This document shows positions 16,881-26,958 of a DNA stretch of 64,000 nt, in pieces; the first letter of the stretch is position 1, and each line of letters starts with the position of its first letter. The stretch is from positions 34,502 to 98,501 of the forward strand of contig NZ_LZZT01000029.1 in assembly GCF_014170305.1 (NCBI RefSeq). The letters run 5' to 3'. The notes beneath the pieces are model-generated. The model was not told the origin of the DNA. It searched no databases and was given only the letters and a program-made list of their open reading frames with translations. Source of the stretch: Achromobacter sp. UMC71 (GTDB taxonomy: Bacteria > Pseudomonadota > Gammaproteobacteria > Burkholderiales > Burkholderiaceae_B). A program made the translations under genes and the position numbers.

Positions 16881-17860
16881 CCCATGTCTCCAGGGTTATA
16901 TGTGCTGGTGACGCTCGTGATCCTTTCTATTTGGATCTGCCCTAGTATCTCCTCGCGTGCGGGGTCGAACCCCCAGGCTTTCACGTACTTTTTCTGTGCC
17001 ATGCGAAAGATGGACTTGAGGTCATTCGGCGCGTCTGGATGGGTCACGCGCAAAAGGATTCGCTCGCCGGATTCGAGCATCTGGTACCTCGATAAGCTAT
17101 CGAGGAAATACTCGAACTCTTCTGGGCACGACGCAGGCGCGTTGTAGTAGATCACATATCCCGCACTTCGATCGCCATTCGCGAGATGTTTGATGATGAT
17201 ATAGGGTGCAGTGAGTGTCTCAACTGATGCGGGCTGTGCCCAGACGTCCCCTTGACGACGAGTCAGTACCAAATCGGGAAAATAGAACGTGTAGGTCTGC
17301 GGCAGTTCACCTTCGCCCTTTAGGCGAATTATGTCGTTCGCTACGCTATACAGGCGCTGGATGTCCTTTGGCCCAAGATAATGCAACTGAGTTCCTGAGG
17401 CCACCGGGAGCGCGTCTAGATTGACCTTGTCAATGGCTTCGTAAAACGGTTTGTCGTAGCCATTGTCGTGGTTGTGAACGAACAGCAATCCGCGCACTTC
17501 ATGCATGTCTGACTCGTCTACAGAGTATTTTGCACGCCACACGTCAGAGCAGCGTGCGCAGTCTATTGTCATGCAGAGAGATTTGAACGCGCCACGCAGC
17601 CTGGTAGGCGTAATTGAGTCAGTAGCGTAGCTCTTCAAATCTGTGTGGAGATAAACCGTCTTACCCAAGTAGGGATCCCGGTATGAAAACACCACATCAC
17701 CGGGGTGTGTTGCCTTTGGTTTTCCCCCTTCGCCGACATGCTTCTCGTTTATGCATTCGAAGTTGTCATCCGTTTTTGGATGGGTTTCCCAGAGAAAATG
17801 CTTAAAAATATCTTTGGAAAGACGGGCCGCGATCTCCCCAATATTTATGGTCTCCGCCAC
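16868..17860 (-). CDS. Nuclease-like protein (E-D-DxK), first gene of three-gene operon
   Basis: A 330-aa protein. The N-terminus shows a PD-(D/E)XK layout: Glu9 in the first helix (INIGEIAARLS), Asp55 in PGDVVFSY, then Asp74-Leu-Lys76 in VYLHTDLKSYA on the next strand. The rest has conserved-looking blocks such as MHEVRGLLFVHNHDNGYDKP and TYTFYFPDLVLTRR but no family name that I know. Cys96, Cys101 and Cys104 are close together and could bind metal. It leads an operon of three genes overlapping by 13 and 1 bases, flanked by other nuclease-like proteins and a restriction system. DNA cleavage in defence is inferred. Confidence 0.75.
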   Translation of the reverse strand: MAETINIGEIAARLSKDIFKHFLWETHPKTDDNFECINEKHVGEGGKPKATHPGDVVFSYRDPYLGKTVYLHTDLKSYATDSITPTRLRGAFKSLCMTIDCARCSDVWRAKYSVDESDMHEVRGLLFVHNHDNGYDKPFYEAIDKVNLDALPVASGTQLHYLGPKDIQRLYSVANDIIRLKGEGELPQTYTFYFPDLVLTRRQGDVWAQPASVETLTAPYIIIKHLANGDRSAGYVIYYNAPASCPEEFEYFLDSLSRYQMLESGERILLRVTHPDAPNDLKSIFRMAQKKYVKAWGFDPAREEILGQIQIERITSVTSTYNPGDMGWRE

Positions 17861-18200
17861 AACTCCTCCTTGTTCGGTAACAGCTTCGGGCCGGGATGCT
17901 CCTAGAGTTGTAACAGAAAGTCAGGGAAAATTGAACAGATTCACGCAGCGAGCCCGCACGATGGCAGTTCCTGCGCTGCGTCTCCCATGCAAAGCGCCAA
18001 ACGAAATGTTGGTCCATTAGTGAGGCTCAGACTTCAGATTCGGCGGAATTCAGTGCTCTTGCGGACGAGCAGATATTCAGGCCATTGCGGGCTCTTGGCC
18101 GAAAACAGCCTCTCACGTATGACCGCTGTAGCCCGTTCACTGTCTCCCTGTATCCCCTCGGGAGCGCGAGTCGGCTTGGCCCAATCGAACAGCTCACAAC
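17861..18200. other. Intergenic stretch upstream of the nuclease operon
   Basis: About 340 bases with no gene. It should hold the promoter for the three-gene operon reading left. A weak relative of the accessory repeat at 8421-8500 lies near 18085-18150 (CTTGGCCGAAAACAGCC, then GACCGCTGTAGCCCG). Confidence 0.4.
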
Positions 18201-21200
18201 TCAAACAACCCATTCCTCTCCCAACCTTTCAGCCTGCATCAGAATTAGTTCTACGGCAGAATCCGCCATGTCAGGCGGATACTTGTACTTGCGCAATATG
18301 CGCTTGACCATGAGTCGCAGACTTGCCCGAACGCTTTCGCGTTTGGACCAGTCAACCGTGATGTTCTTGCGCAGGTTCTCTGTCAGTTCGTGCGCGATTT
18401 TCTTTAACGTCTCGTCGGTCAACTCGCGCACAGCAGATTCGTTGTTGGCCAGAGCGTCATAGAAGCGGATCTCGTCGTCAGTTAGCCCCAGCTCCTCGCC
18501 ACGCTTCGCCGCTTCACGGAACTTCTTGGCCATGTCGACCAGTTCTTCCATGACCTGAGCCGTCTCGATGCTGCGATTCTGGTAGCGCTTGATGACATTG
18601 CCGAGCATGTCGGAGAACTTGTTTTGCTGCACTAGGTTGCTGGCGAACTTGCTTTTGATTTCTCCTTCCAGCAGACGCTCCAGCAGCTCGACGGCCAGGT
18701 TGCGCTCGGGCAGGTTGCGAACCTGGGCAAGAAACTCGTCATCCAAGAGGCCGATGTTGGGCTTCTCCAGACCTACGGCGTCGAAGATGTCGACCACGCT
18801 TTCACTGACCACGGCCTGATTGATGATCTGACGGATAGCGGCTTCTCGCTGTTCGTCGGTTTTCTTTTGCGTGCTGATGTCACGCTTGGTCAGGATTACC
18901 TTGACGGCCTGCATGAACGCAACTTCGTCGCGAAGCGCCTTGGCCTCATCCAGTGTGCAGCACAGGGAGAACGCTTTGCTCAGGGCTAGCGTGTTATCAG
19001 CGAATCGCTTCTTGCCGTCCAGCTTGGCGTCCTTGTCGCCCGCAGGCGGGCGTAGCGACAGGATGTGGTTCGCGGCGCTCGCCAGGACCTTGTGGCCGCT
19101 AGTCTTGAAGCCCGAGTAATCGAAGCCATGCATCATGCCGCGCAGGACGTCGAGCTTCTCCAGCAACACGGCGAAGGCTTCGTGGGCATCGACGGTGGGT
19201 TTACCGCGGCCCTTGCTGGCGGTGTACTCCTTCATGGCGGCCTTGAGCTCATTGCCAATGCCGATGTAGTCGACCACCAGGCCGCCCTGTTTGTCCCGGA
19301 AGACACGGTTCACGCGGGCAATGGCCTGCATGAGGTTGTGGCCCTTCATGGGCTTGTCGATGTACATGGTGTGGACGCACGGCGCGTCAAAGCCTGTCAG
19401 CCACATGTCGCGCACAATGACCAGCCGCAATGGGTCCTTGGGATCTTTAAAGCGCTTCTCTAGCCGCTTCTTGACCTGACCGCTGTAGATGTGCGGGCGC
19501 AGCAAGGCTTTGTCGCTCGCGCTGCCCGTCATGATGACCTTGATAGCGCCTTTTTCTGGGTCCTTATCGTGCCAGTCGGGGCGCAGATCGATGATTTCTT
19601 TATACAGGAGCGCACAGATATCGCGGCTCATCGCGACTACCATGGCTTTGCCATCCTGCGCTTTGTTGCGCTCTTCGAAGTGCTCGACGAGGTCGGCTGC
19701 CACGCTGGCAATACGCGGCTCGGCGCCTACGACTTTTTCCAGGGCTGCCCATCTCGATTTCAGGCGAGCCTGGGTCTGCTCTTCCTCATCTTCGGCAAGT
19801 TCGTCGACCTCTTCGTCCAGCGATGCCAGATCAGCTTCCTTGAGCTTGAGCTTGGCCAGGCGCGACTCGTAGTAGATGGCCACGGTGGCGCCATCCTCTT
19901 TGGCCTGCTGCATGTCGTAGACATGGATGTAATCGCCAAACACGGCGCGCGTATCGCGATCGGTGCTGCTGACGGGCGTGCCCGTGAAGGCCACAAAGGT
20001 GGCGTTTGGCAGCGCATCCCGCAGGTGTTGGGCATAACCCACCTGATAGGTGACCGTGGGTTCTGCAACTGCCAACGCGGCGGTCACGCCAACACCCAGG
20101 TCATCGTTCGCAGCCAACTGACCGTATTCGTTGGTGCTGAAGGACTTGTTTTTGCGAGTCTTGAGCTTGGCTTCGAAACCGTACTGCGTGCGGTGGGCTT
20201 CGTCTGCAATCACAACGATATTTCCGCGGTCCGATAGGACCGGGAAGGTGTCCTCATCTTCTCCAGGCATGAACTTCTGAATGGTAGCGAAGACGATGCC
20301 GCCTGAAGGACGATTGGTCAGCAACCTACGCAGGTCCTGACGGGTATCGGCCTTTACGGGCTGTTCGCGCAGGAGGTCTCGCGACAGGCTGAATACCCCA
20401 AACAATTGGCCGTCCAAGTCATTGCGGTCGGTGATGACCACAACCGTGGGGTTCTGCATGGCCGGTTCCTGCATCACGCGGGCGGCAAAGCAGGTCATGG
20501 TGATGCTTTTGCCGCTGCCCTGGGTGTGCCATACCACGCCGCCTTTACCGCGCTGGCTCGCGCTGCCTTGTAGTTGCGACGCCTCGACCACGTGCTGGAT
20601 GGCCAGCCGCACGGCGTGGTACTGGTGGTAGCCGGCAATCTTTTTGATGAGGGCGCCGTCGTCTTCAAACAGCACGAAGTAGCGCAGATAGTCGAGCAGG
20701 TATGCAGGCGCGAGCAGACCGCGCACGAGCGTTTCGAGCTCGTTGAACTGCCCCAAGGGGTCAAGCTCTACACCATCAATCGTGCGCCATTGCATGAAGC
20801 GCTCGGCATTGGCGGACAGTGAGCCATACCGGGCTTCGCTACCGTCGGACACGACCAGAATCTCGTTGTACTCGAAGACGTCTGGAATCTGTGCCTTGTA
20901 TGTCTGAATCTGGTCGTAGGCCTTCCAGATGTCGGCATTCTCATTGACACTGTTCTTCAGCTCAATCAGCACCAACGGCAAGCCATTGATGAACAAAATG
21001 ATGTCTGGTCGTCGCGTATGGTGCGGGCCTTTGATGGTGAACTGGCTAACCGCCCAGAATTCGTTGTTTTGCGGATTAGCCCAATCCACCAGCCGCACGA
21101 AGTCGCCACGGGTTTCGCCATCCTTTTGATACTGGACGTTCACGCCGTTGGTTAGCAGCTTGTGGAAAACGCGGTTGGCGGCCAACTGAACAGGAGTGTC

Positions 21201-21422
21201 TAGGTTCTCGATTTGCTTGAACGCATCATCGCGCGCGGAAGCCGGGATGTGGGGATTCAGGCGGTCGATGGCAGCCCGCAGGCGCTGGGACAGAATGACC
21301 TGTGCATAGCTTGTACGCTGGGGGTCCGGACCGTCATGGGCGATATCTGGACCGCTGCGAACCGTGTAGTCGACTTCTGCGAGCCAGCCTAGAGTTTCCT
21401 GTTCGAGTTGGTCTTCGGTCAT
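18201..21422 (-). CDS. hsdR: Type I restriction endonuclease subunit R
   Basis: A 1073-aa motor and nuclease subunit. The N-terminal nuclease has Asp140 (RRPDIILF) and Glu154-x-Lys156 (LVLIELKNS). The helicase core has Walker [11 protein letters not shown] at about 300-309, the [10 protein letters not shown] segment near 331, a DEAH box ([13 protein letters not shown]) at 407-410 and the VAFTGTP motif. It translocates DNA and cuts away from unmethylated sites together with HsdM and HsdS. Its ATG overlaps the hsdS stop by 4 bases. Length is normal for the family and no break was seen. Confidence 0.97.
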   Translation of the reverse strand: MTEDQLEQETLGWLAEVDYTVRSGPDIAHDGPDPQRTSYAQVILSQRLRAAIDRLNPHIPASARDDAFKQIENLDTPVQLAANRVFHKLLTNGVNVQYQKDGETRGDFVRLVDWANPQNNEFWAVSQFTIKGPHHTRRPDIILFINGLPLVLIELKNSVNENADIWKAYDQIQTYKAQIPDVFEYNEILVVSDGSEARYGSLSANAERFMQWRTIDGVELDPLGQFNELETLVRGLLAPAYLLDYLRYFVLFEDDGALIKKIAGYHQYHAVRLAIQHVVEASQLQGSASQRGKGGVVWHTQGSGKSITMTCFAARVMQEPAMQNPTVVVITDRNDLDGQLFGVFSLSRDLLREQPVKADTRQDLRRLLTNRPSGGIVFATIQKFMPGEDEDTFPVLSDRGNIVVIADEAHRTQYGFEAKLKTRKNKSFSTNEYGQLAANDDLGVGVTAALAVAEPTVTYQVGYAQHLRDALPNATFVAFTGTPVSSTDRDTRAVFGDYIHVYDMQQAKEDGATVAIYYESRLAKLKLKEADLASLDEEVDELAEDEEEQTQARLKSRWAALEKVVGAEPRIASVAADLVEHFEERNKAQDGKAMVVAMSRDICALLYKEIIDLRPDWHDKDPEKGAIKVIMTGSASDKALLRPHIYSGQVKKRLEKRFKDPKDPLRLVIVRDMWLTGFDAPCVHTMYIDKPMKGHNLMQAIARVNRVFRDKQGGLVVDYIGIGNELKAAMKEYTASKGRGKPTVDAHEAFAVLLEKLDVLRGMMHGFDYSGFKTSGHKVLASAANHILSLRPPAGDKDAKLDGKKRFADNTLALSKAFSLCCTLDEAKALRDEVAFMQAVKVILTKRDISTQKKTDEQREAAIRQIINQAVVSESVVDIFDAVGLEKPNIGLLDDEFLAQVRNLPERNLAVELLERLLEGEIKSKFASNLVQQNKFSDMLGNVIKRYQNRSIETAQVMEELVDMAKKFREAAKRGEELGLTDDEIRFYDALANNESAVRELTDETLKKIAHELTENLRKNITVDWSKRESVRASLRLMVKRILRKYKYPPDMADSAVELILMQAERLGEEWVV

Positions 21423-22654
21423 TGCAAAGCGTTCTCTGCTTGTTCTTGGGCTTCGGAGAGGCGAAGTTGGCCGGAGATGAGACGGGGGAGTAGGGTGTCT
21501 CTAAGCTGCGCTAACGATGTCAGCGTCTTAAGATTCACGAGCACCCGTTCCATGAGAATCTCCACATTCGTTTCAAACTTGGCGATTATGCTCGGCGGTG
21601 GACTGGCCACTCTCACGCCTTTGAATGTTGCTGTGGTAATAGTGTCAAAAACTGAGCCATGGGCTTGTTGTTTAAGCTGCTCGACCAAGCGTTGCGTAGA
21701 GAAATAGGTGAAGTAAATATCATCATTTTTCCCTCTCAGTCCATAGCAAGACTGATTCATTGCCATCTCACATCCAGTAAGAGCCAATTTGCCAACCGTT
21801 CCCCGAGCGGAAATGATCGTTGTGCCAAATGGAAGCAGTTTTGTTGAAGATCCGTCCAAGCCTGCCTGAGTAATCTTCTTTTCCGTATTTACCACAAAGG
21901 TATCAGCGCCGCTCGGCACGTCAACGACGGAGTACCAGAGTATGTGACCTCCCCAGTAATCAGGATTGGAGGTCTTAGGCGTTCCCCCCCCGATGATGCG
22001 GATCGTTTCGTGGAAGGAGATTGCACTCCATTGCGTTGGAATTAATCCAAGCCCTGACTCTTCAAACGAATCAGGAAACAGCGCCGCGGTCTTTTCATCC
22101 ATCCCTTCAGGCCGACGGCCTTCCATTTTGGCGCGCACCGGGTCAAAGTCCACGAACCAGGACTTGAAGATGGCTTGGGCGATGGATTCGAGGGTTTTGT
22201 TGGTTTCGCGTAGGAGGGTGATTCGGTCGTCTAGCGTTCCGAGAACCTTTGCAATCTCTCTTTGCTCACCAATTGGCGGCAACGTCACTACCGCCTCATG
22301 CAAGTGATTTCGATTGATGCCTGGCACAGCCGCTTTGTCGGAGTAGGCGTGAAAATCCAGTGTTTTAAGGAAATAACTTATATATTTTCTGTCATTTCCC
22401 TTAAAGTCTCGAACATAAAGTGTCGTGTTAAGGGGCCAGAAGTCGGTATCAACATAAAATACTTCACCAATGGTTCCATATCGCCCCGTTACGACACCGG
22501 GCCCTTTGACCATCGCAACTTCGTGGGTATCACTAATGCCAGATGACGAGATCAGGGGTACCGTGCCGAGTTTTCGTTTGGCTTTCGGCAGGTCGTAGCC
22601 GCGCTTTAACTCGATGAACTCGCCGAGTTTTCCTGTAGGCCACTCAGAACTCAT
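21419..22654 (-). CDS. hsdS: Type I restriction-modification specificity subunit S
   Basis: A 411-aa protein with two target-recognition domains, each followed by a conserved helix. The first helix region is [20 protein letters not shown] plus the [19 protein letters not shown] coiled coil. The second is [20 protein letters not shown] plus the [19 protein letters not shown] coiled coil. The recognition-domain DNA is richer in A and T than hsdM and hsdR, as is common where specificity is swapped. It overlaps hsdM by 11 and hsdR by 4 bases. The DNA target cannot be read from the sequence. Confidence 0.95.
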   Translation of the reverse strand: MSSEWPTGKLGEFIELKRGYDLPKAKRKLGTVPLISSSGISDTHEVAMVKGPGVVTGRYGTIGEVFYVDTDFWPLNTTLYVRDFKGNDRKYISYFLKTLDFHAYSDKAAVPGINRNHLHEAVVTLPPIGEQREIAKVLGTLDDRITLLRETNKTLESIAQAIFKSWFVDFDPVRAKMEGRRPEGMDEKTAALFPDSFEESGLGLIPTQWSAISFHETIRIIGGGTPKTSNPDYWGGHILWYSVVDVPSGADTFVVNTEKKITQAGLDGSSTKLLPFGTTIISARGTVGKLALTGCEMAMNQSCYGLRGKNDDIYFTYFSTQRLVEQLKQQAHGSVFDTITTATFKGVRVASPPPSIIAKFETNVEILMERVLVNLKTLTSLAQLRDTLLPRLISGQLRLSEAQEQAENALQ

Positions 22655-24206
22655 AGCCCAGTCCCCCCAGCTTCTGCCGAATCAGCGCATCCAGCTCCGC
22701 CCCTTTTGCCATCTGTTCGCCTAGCTTCTCGGTCAGCTTCTGCATCTTTTCGGCAAAGGCTTCATCGTCGTGTTCGACTTCTGCTGCACCCACATAGCGG
22801 CCGGGAGTCAGCACATGCCCATGCTGGACAATCTCGGCTAGCGGCACGCTGCGGCAAAACCCTGCCACGTCTGCATACTCCATGGTGTCGGCGCCATCCT
22901 CGACTTCCCCACGCCATGCGGCCACGGTTTCTGCGATCCGAGCAATGGCTGCGTCATCCAGCTCAGCCTGCACACGGGAGATCATTTTCCCCAGCTTCCG
23001 CGCGTCGATGAAAAGCACTTCACCTTTGCGCTTTTTCTGTTTGGCCAGGAACCATAAGCAGGCCGGTATCTGGGTGTTGAAGAACAGCTGCCCGGGCAGC
23101 GCCACCATCACCTCCACCACGTCGGCATCGATCATGGCGGCGCGAATGACGCCCTCGTTGTTCTGGCTAGAGCTCATCGACCCGTTCGCCAGCACAATGC
23201 CTGCGCGGCCGTTGGGCTTCAGGTGATACAGCATGTGCTGTAGCCAGGCGTAGTTGGCATTACCGTGGGGCGGGTCGCCATACTCCCAGCGGGCATCGCC
23301 CTCCAAGCTGCCGTGCCACCAGTCGCTGATGTTGAACGGTGGGTTGGCCAAGACGAAGTCGGCTCGTAGATCCGGATGCTGATTGCGCGTGAAGGTATCA
23401 GCCGGCTCCTTGCCCAGATTGAAGTCTATGCCCCGAATCGCCAGGTTCATGGCGGCCAGGCGCCAGGTGGTGGGGTTGGACTCTTGTCCATAAATGGACA
23501 CGTCGTCAATCTTGCCGCCGTGCGCCTCGATAAATTTCTCTGACTGCACGAACATACCGCCCGAGCCGCAGCAGGGGTCATACACCTGGCCTTTGTGCGG
23601 AGCAAGGACCGCCACCAGCGTCTTGACGATGCTGGCGGGAGTGTAGAACTGACCGCCTTTCTTGCCTTCGGCGCTGGCGAATTGGCCCAGGAAGTATTCG
23701 TACACCTGACCCAAGATGTCTCGGGCTGCGTTGGCGTCGCTGCCGAAACCGATAGTCGACACCAAGTCTACGAGTTCGCCCAGCTTGCCGTCGGGAAGCT
23801 GGGCACGGCCATAGCGTTTGTCCAAAATGCCCTTGAGCTTTTGGTTCTCGGACTCGATGGCAGTCAGGGCATCATCAATGCGCTTGCCGATGTCGGGCTG
23901 CTTGGCGGCGGCACGCAGGCTTTCCCAACGAGCCGCCTCGGGCACCCAGAAAGTATTAGCCGCTGTGTAGTAATCGCGGTCTTCCAGCTCGGCAGTCAGC
24001 TCATCTTCGCTAGCACCGGGAAAGTGGAACTCATCGTTCTCGTCGGCGAAGCGTGCACGCAGTTCGGCCTGCCGTGCCGCGAAGGCATCCGAGATGTACT
24101 TCAGAAAGATCAGCCCTAGCACCAAGTGCTTGTATTCGGCCGCATCCATATTGGCGCGCAACTTGTCTGCTGCGGACCATAACGTCCGCTTGATGTCGTC
24201 GATCAT
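22644..24206 (-). CDS. hsdM: Type I restriction-modification methyltransferase subunit M
   Basis: A 520-aa N6-adenine methyltransferase. The start at 24206 ([20 protein letters not shown]) matches the family; 19 further in-frame residues upstream do not. The SAM-binding motif [12 protein letters not shown] is at about 210 and the catalytic NPPF at 288-291 ([16 protein letters not shown]). [10 protein letters not shown] precedes the core, as usual. It leads the hsdM-hsdS-hsdR operon and protects host DNA by methylation. Confidence 0.97.
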   Translation of the reverse strand: MIDDIKRTLWSAADKLRANMDAAEYKHLVLGLIFLKYISDAFAARQAELRARFADENDEFHFPGASEDELTAELEDRDYYTAANTFWVPEAARWESLRAAAKQPDIGKRIDDALTAIESENQKLKGILDKRYGRAQLPDGKLGELVDLVSTIGFGSDANAARDILGQVYEYFLGQFASAEGKKGGQFYTPASIVKTLVAVLAPHKGQVYDPCCGSGGMFVQSEKFIEAHGGKIDDVSIYGQESNPTTWRLAAMNLAIRGIDFNLGKEPADTFTRNQHPDLRADFVLANPPFNISDWWHGSLEGDARWEYGDPPHGNANYAWLQHMLYHLKPNGRAGIVLANGSMSSSQNNEGVIRAAMIDADVVEVMVALPGQLFFNTQIPACLWFLAKQKKRKGEVLFIDARKLGKMISRVQAELDDAAIARIAETVAAWRGEVEDGADTMEYADVAGFCRSVPLAEIVQHGHVLTPGRYVGAAEVEHDDEAFAEKMQKLTEKLGEQMAKGAELDALIRQKLGGLGYEF

Positions 24207-24452
24207 TGGTATGTAACTAATTTTGTAGTACTGGCAACGAGGGAAAGTAGCACACTGTGGCATTACCTACGCTTCGACATTCAGTAAGGTAGAGCCGAGC
24301 TCTCTCGAGGCTTGTTGTGCCATGATCGACTGACCATGCAGCCCGCCCTTGACGTGTTTTTCCGAAATCGGGTGCAGAGCGGCGTATGGGGTGGGCTCGC
24401 TGAAAGAGAACACCACAAATGGCGGGGCTGTTTGGCCGATATACGCCTTGGC

Positions 24453-24752
24453 CTAATCTGGCTTTGCCAGTTGCCGTCGTTGAAGCTGTTCAGCCTTGGT
24501 TGGCCTCCCACGTCGGCGTGCAACCTGTAGCGCAGCTGTTCGCTCAGATGTTGCAAGAGCTACTTGGGGGGCATGCTGCGCTTCACGCTGTGATGCCAGC
24601 CAAGCTTGAACCTCCGCCTGCTCATAGCGCAGCAGTCTGCCCACTTTCACACAAGGAGGGAGGGGCTCTCCGCGCGTGCGCCGGTTGTACAAGGTCTGCA
24701 CGGACAAGCCCAGGACGGCGGCCAGTTGAGCAGGGGTAAGAAGTTTTTCCAT
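24453..24752 (-). CDS. AlpA-type excisionase / DNA-binding protein
   Basis: A 99-aa protein with a MerR-like winged helix (LLTPAQLAAVLGLSVQTLYN, then GEPLPPCVKVGRLLRYEQAE) and a basic C-terminal tail (RRRGRPTKAEQLQRRQ). The ATG at 24752 is chosen because the 43 upstream residues do not fit the family. Proteins of this type steer tyrosine integrases towards excision and may also control transcription. It lies about 240 bases inside attR, near the candidate arm sites. A TATACT on the reverse strand at 24796-24791 may be its -10 box. Confidence 0.85.
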   Translation of the reverse strand: MEKLLTPAQLAAVLGLSVQTLYNRRTRGEPLPPCVKVGRLLRYEQAEVQAWLASQREAQHAPQVALATSERTAALQVARRRGRPTKAEQLQRRQLAKPD

Positions 24753-24871
24753 CTTTACTTTCGCGAAGGCACTGGCACATGCCAGCAAAAAGTATAGACA
24801 GGCATGGGTAGCCATGGCTGCCTGGCAGTACCCCCCGGTAGGCCGTACAATCTGCCCCGGCGCCATCGAAA

Positions 24872-24914
24872 TTGACCGCACTTTTAACGCACTGACCGCA
24901 GTAAAGTGCGTTAG
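24872..24914 (+). promoter_or_regulatory. Candidate arm-type sites, right end
   Basis: 24872-24893 repeats 2888-2909 of the left end with one mismatch. AAAGTGCGTTAG at 24903-24914 carries the same core inverted. They lie between the excisionase gene and attR, where integrase and excisionase would bind. Confidence 0.45.
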
Positions 24915-24996
24915 GTGGCGGTAAGTCCCGGTAAGCTAAGCTCATGATTTCTCTAGATATTCATGTTGGTCTGCCCCTGGCAAAACACCCCTGAAA

Positions 24997-25051
24997 CGGA
25001 CTCTTAATCCGTAGGTCGAGTGTTCGAGCCACTCACAGCCCACCAGAATTC
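24997..25051 (+). repeat. attR, 55-bp direct repeat
   Basis: Identical copy of 2773-2827. It holds the tRNA-Lys 3' part without the acceptor 5' strand and D-arm, so it is not a working tRNA. Confidence 0.95.
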
Positions 25052-25087
25052 AAAAGCCGTTGACGATCTGATCGTCAGCGGCTTTTT
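25052..25087 (+). terminator. Original terminator of tRNA-Lys, displaced
   Basis: A long hairpin (GCCG-TTGACGAT and ATCGTCA-GCGGC) flanked by A4 and T5 begins directly after attR. Before the island inserted it would have followed the tRNA-Lys gene. Confidence 0.85.
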
Positions 25088-25200
25088 CAATTTCCGGCCG
25101 CGCCTTGTGCAAGGCTGCCCGCGGCACCCGCGGCTGGTGCGGGCAGCGCAGGCGCTTCGACAAGCGCCCGCAAGCCCTTCTTGCGCTTGCACGCACCCGG

Positions 25201-25824
25201 CTAGAAATCCCCCGCCATCGCAACCGCCTGCGCCTTGCCCTGCAGGATGGTTGCCGGCGCCAGCGCATCCCAGGTGTGTTCCACCGTCAGGCTCCTGACG
25301 TCCTTCACGCCGATGAACCGCAACCAGAACTCAACGTAATCGGCCTGATGCGTGAAGCCAGGGCTGTCGGCGCCGGCGGCCTTGTCGTGGCTTTGGCCGC
25401 GCACGTGGATGACCAGGGCGCGTTCGATGTCCAGCAGCGGGCCGTAGGCCTGGCCGTTGAAGGTGAACAGCAGGTTGCGCTGGCTGACCAGATCGATCAG
25501 TTGCTTGAGCTTGTAGGGGTAGCCGAAATTCCACATCGGCACGCCCAACACAATCCGGTCGGCCTGCTGGAAGCGCTTGGCCAGCGCTTCGATGCGGGTC
25601 CAAACCGAGGCTTCGGCGGCGTCCATCTGCGTGTTCGACACGCGCTTGTACTTGGCGCCGATGGCCTGGTTGCCGAAGTCGGGCAGATCCTCTTCCCAGA
25701 CGTTCAGGGTATCGACCTCCAGCGACGGGCAGGCCTGGCGATAGGCGTCGATGAACGCGTCGGCGATGGCGATGGAGGCGGAGTGGGCGCCGCGGGGGGA
25801 GGACACGATGTTCAATAGTCGCAT
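25201..25824 (-). CDS. azoR: FMN-dependent NADH-azoreductase
   Basis: A 207-aa flavodoxin-fold quinone/azo reductase. The phosphate-binding start IVSSPRGAHSASIAIADAF, the FMN loop VPMWNFGYPYKLKQLID and the later VIHVRGQSHD strand are typical of AzoR. It takes two electrons from NAD(P)H to reduce quinones or azo compounds and helps against thiol and quinone stress. It is a single gene. A perfect 16-bp palindrome 75 bases upstream of its start may be the operator of an unlinked regulator. Confidence 0.92.
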   Translation of the reverse strand: MRLLNIVSSPRGAHSASIAIADAFIDAYRQACPSLEVDTLNVWEEDLPDFGNQAIGAKYKRVSNTQMDAAEASVWTRIEALAKRFQQADRIVLGVPMWNFGYPYKLKQLIDLVSQRNLLFTFNGQAYGPLLDIERALVIHVRGQSHDKAAGADSPGFTHQADYVEFWLRFIGVKDVRSLTVEHTWDALAPATILQGKAQAVAMAGDF

Positions 25825-25898
25825 GCTGCATGACCTGGATGAGTAGGCTTGAGTGAAGGCGTTGCCAGGGATGCGTCACGCCCGGTCCGCATCCATAT

Positions 25899-25914
25899 GA
25901 TTGCAATTGCAATC
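25899..25914. promoter_or_regulatory. Candidate operator upstream of azoR
   Basis: GATTGCAATTGCAATC is a perfect palindrome about 75 bases before the azoR start. A further ATTGCAA half-site is near 25949. No regulator gene is adjacent. The rest of the 300-base gap to the next gene shows nothing else. Confidence 0.5.
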
Positions 25915-26124
25915 GTATGCAGACTGGATTCTATCGCCTCACGATTTAATTGCAACCGCTGTTCGATGCGAGGGCGGGCTGTCCGTTGGGGCAGAGGAGC
26001 CGGGTTGTCCATTGCGGGCAGCGGGCGCGCATTAAGGCAGGTCTTAAGGGTGGTTGCACTGGGGCTAAACCACGGCGGGCGGCGGCCTCTCTATAGTGAC
26101 GGCATCGATTTCAGGAGTGCCGCC

Positions 26125-26793
26125 ATGTCCGCCGTTGTTTCGCCCGCCGCCTATCCCCGCGCGGTGTTGTTCGATCTGCTTACCGCCCTGCTGGATTCCT
26201 GGACGGTGTGGAATGCCGCTGCCGGGTCCGAGGCCCAGGGGCGCGCGTGGCGGGCCGAATACCTGCGCTTGACGTACGGCTGCGGCGCCTACCAGCCCTA
26301 CGAGCAACTGGTCGAGGCGGCGGCCCGCGCCGTCGGTCTGCCGGCGACGGCTCCCGCAGCGCTGGAAGCGGGTTGGGACGGCCTGCCCGTGTGGGACGGC
26401 GCGCGCGAATTACTGCAGGCGCTGCGGCCGCATTGCCGCCTGGGCGTTGTCACCAACTGTTCGAAGCGTTTGGGGCATCGGGCTGCTGGGTTGCTGGGGG
26501 TGGACTGGGACGTAGTCGTCACTTCGGAAGAGGCCGGCTTTTACAAACCCGATCCTCGGCCCTATCAGCTGGCGTTGACGCGCCTGGAGACGCCGGCGCC
26601 GCAGGTGGCATTCATTGCCGGGTCGGGTTATGACCTGTTCGGCACCAGCAAGGTCGGCCTGCGCACCTACTGGCACAACCGTGTCGGGTTGGCGCTGCCG
26701 GAGGGCGCGCCGCTGCCCGAAGCGCAGTCGCCGCGGCTGGACGAGGCGCTGCCCTGGCTGGCCGGCTTCCAAGGCGGGGCGGCAGTGCGATAG
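26125..26793 (+). CDS. HAD superfamily hydrolase, haloacid dehalogenase-like
   Basis: A 222-aa protein starting at an ATG with AGGAG upstream. Motif I is AVLFDLLTALLDSW: the nucleophile Asp is present but the second Asp of phosphatases is replaced by Leu. Motif II is GVVTNCSKRLG, and the Lys of motif III is in EEAGFYKPDPRPYQLAL. Motif IV is FIAGSGYDLFGTSKVGL. Replacement of the second Asp resembles 2-haloacid dehalogenases, so a phosphatase is less likely. The substrate is unknown. Confidence 0.82.
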   Translation: MSAVVSPAAYPRAVLFDLLTALLDSWTVWNAAAGSEAQGRAWRAEYLRLTYGCGAYQPYEQLVEAAARAVGLPATAPAALEAGWDGLPVWDGARELLQALRPHCRLGVVTNCSKRLGHRAAGLLGVDWDVVVTSEEAGFYKPDPRPYQLALTRLETPAPQVAFIAGSGYDLFGTSKVGLRTYWHNRVGLALPEGAPLPEAQSPRLDEALPWLAGFQGGAAVR

Positions 26794-26958
26794 TTGCTGC
26801 GGTGCAATCCGCGTCGGATGGCGGGCTGCAGAGCCTTCAGCCATGGGCGCCGCCGTACAAAATGTTGCGTGCTGCCCGCTGACGCCCGAGGCATGACTGG
26901 ACTTAACATGATTCCTGCCGGCATCCGCCGGCGCACGGACAGGATCGTGGAGGTTGTC

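Larger units (their letters stand above)
2773..25051. mobile_element. tRNA-Lys-integrated genomic island, 22.3 kb
   Basis: A 55-bp perfect direct repeat bounds the segment at 2773-2827 and 24997-25051. The left copy lies in the tRNA-Lys gene. An integrase reading inwards lies next to the left end and an AlpA-type excisionase near the right end. Inside are a plasmid-type Rep protein, nuclease-like proteins, an IS3-family element and a type I restriction-modification system. Base composition falls visibly between the repeats and returns to the flanking style after 25200. No conjugation genes were recognised, so if mobile it would need a helper. The integrase is frameshifted, so the island may be immobile now. 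Confidence 0.93.

Noticed and set aside
24997..25051. Second tRNA-Lys gene
   Set aside because: Only the 3' part is present; the 5' acceptor strand and D-arm are missing. It is attR.
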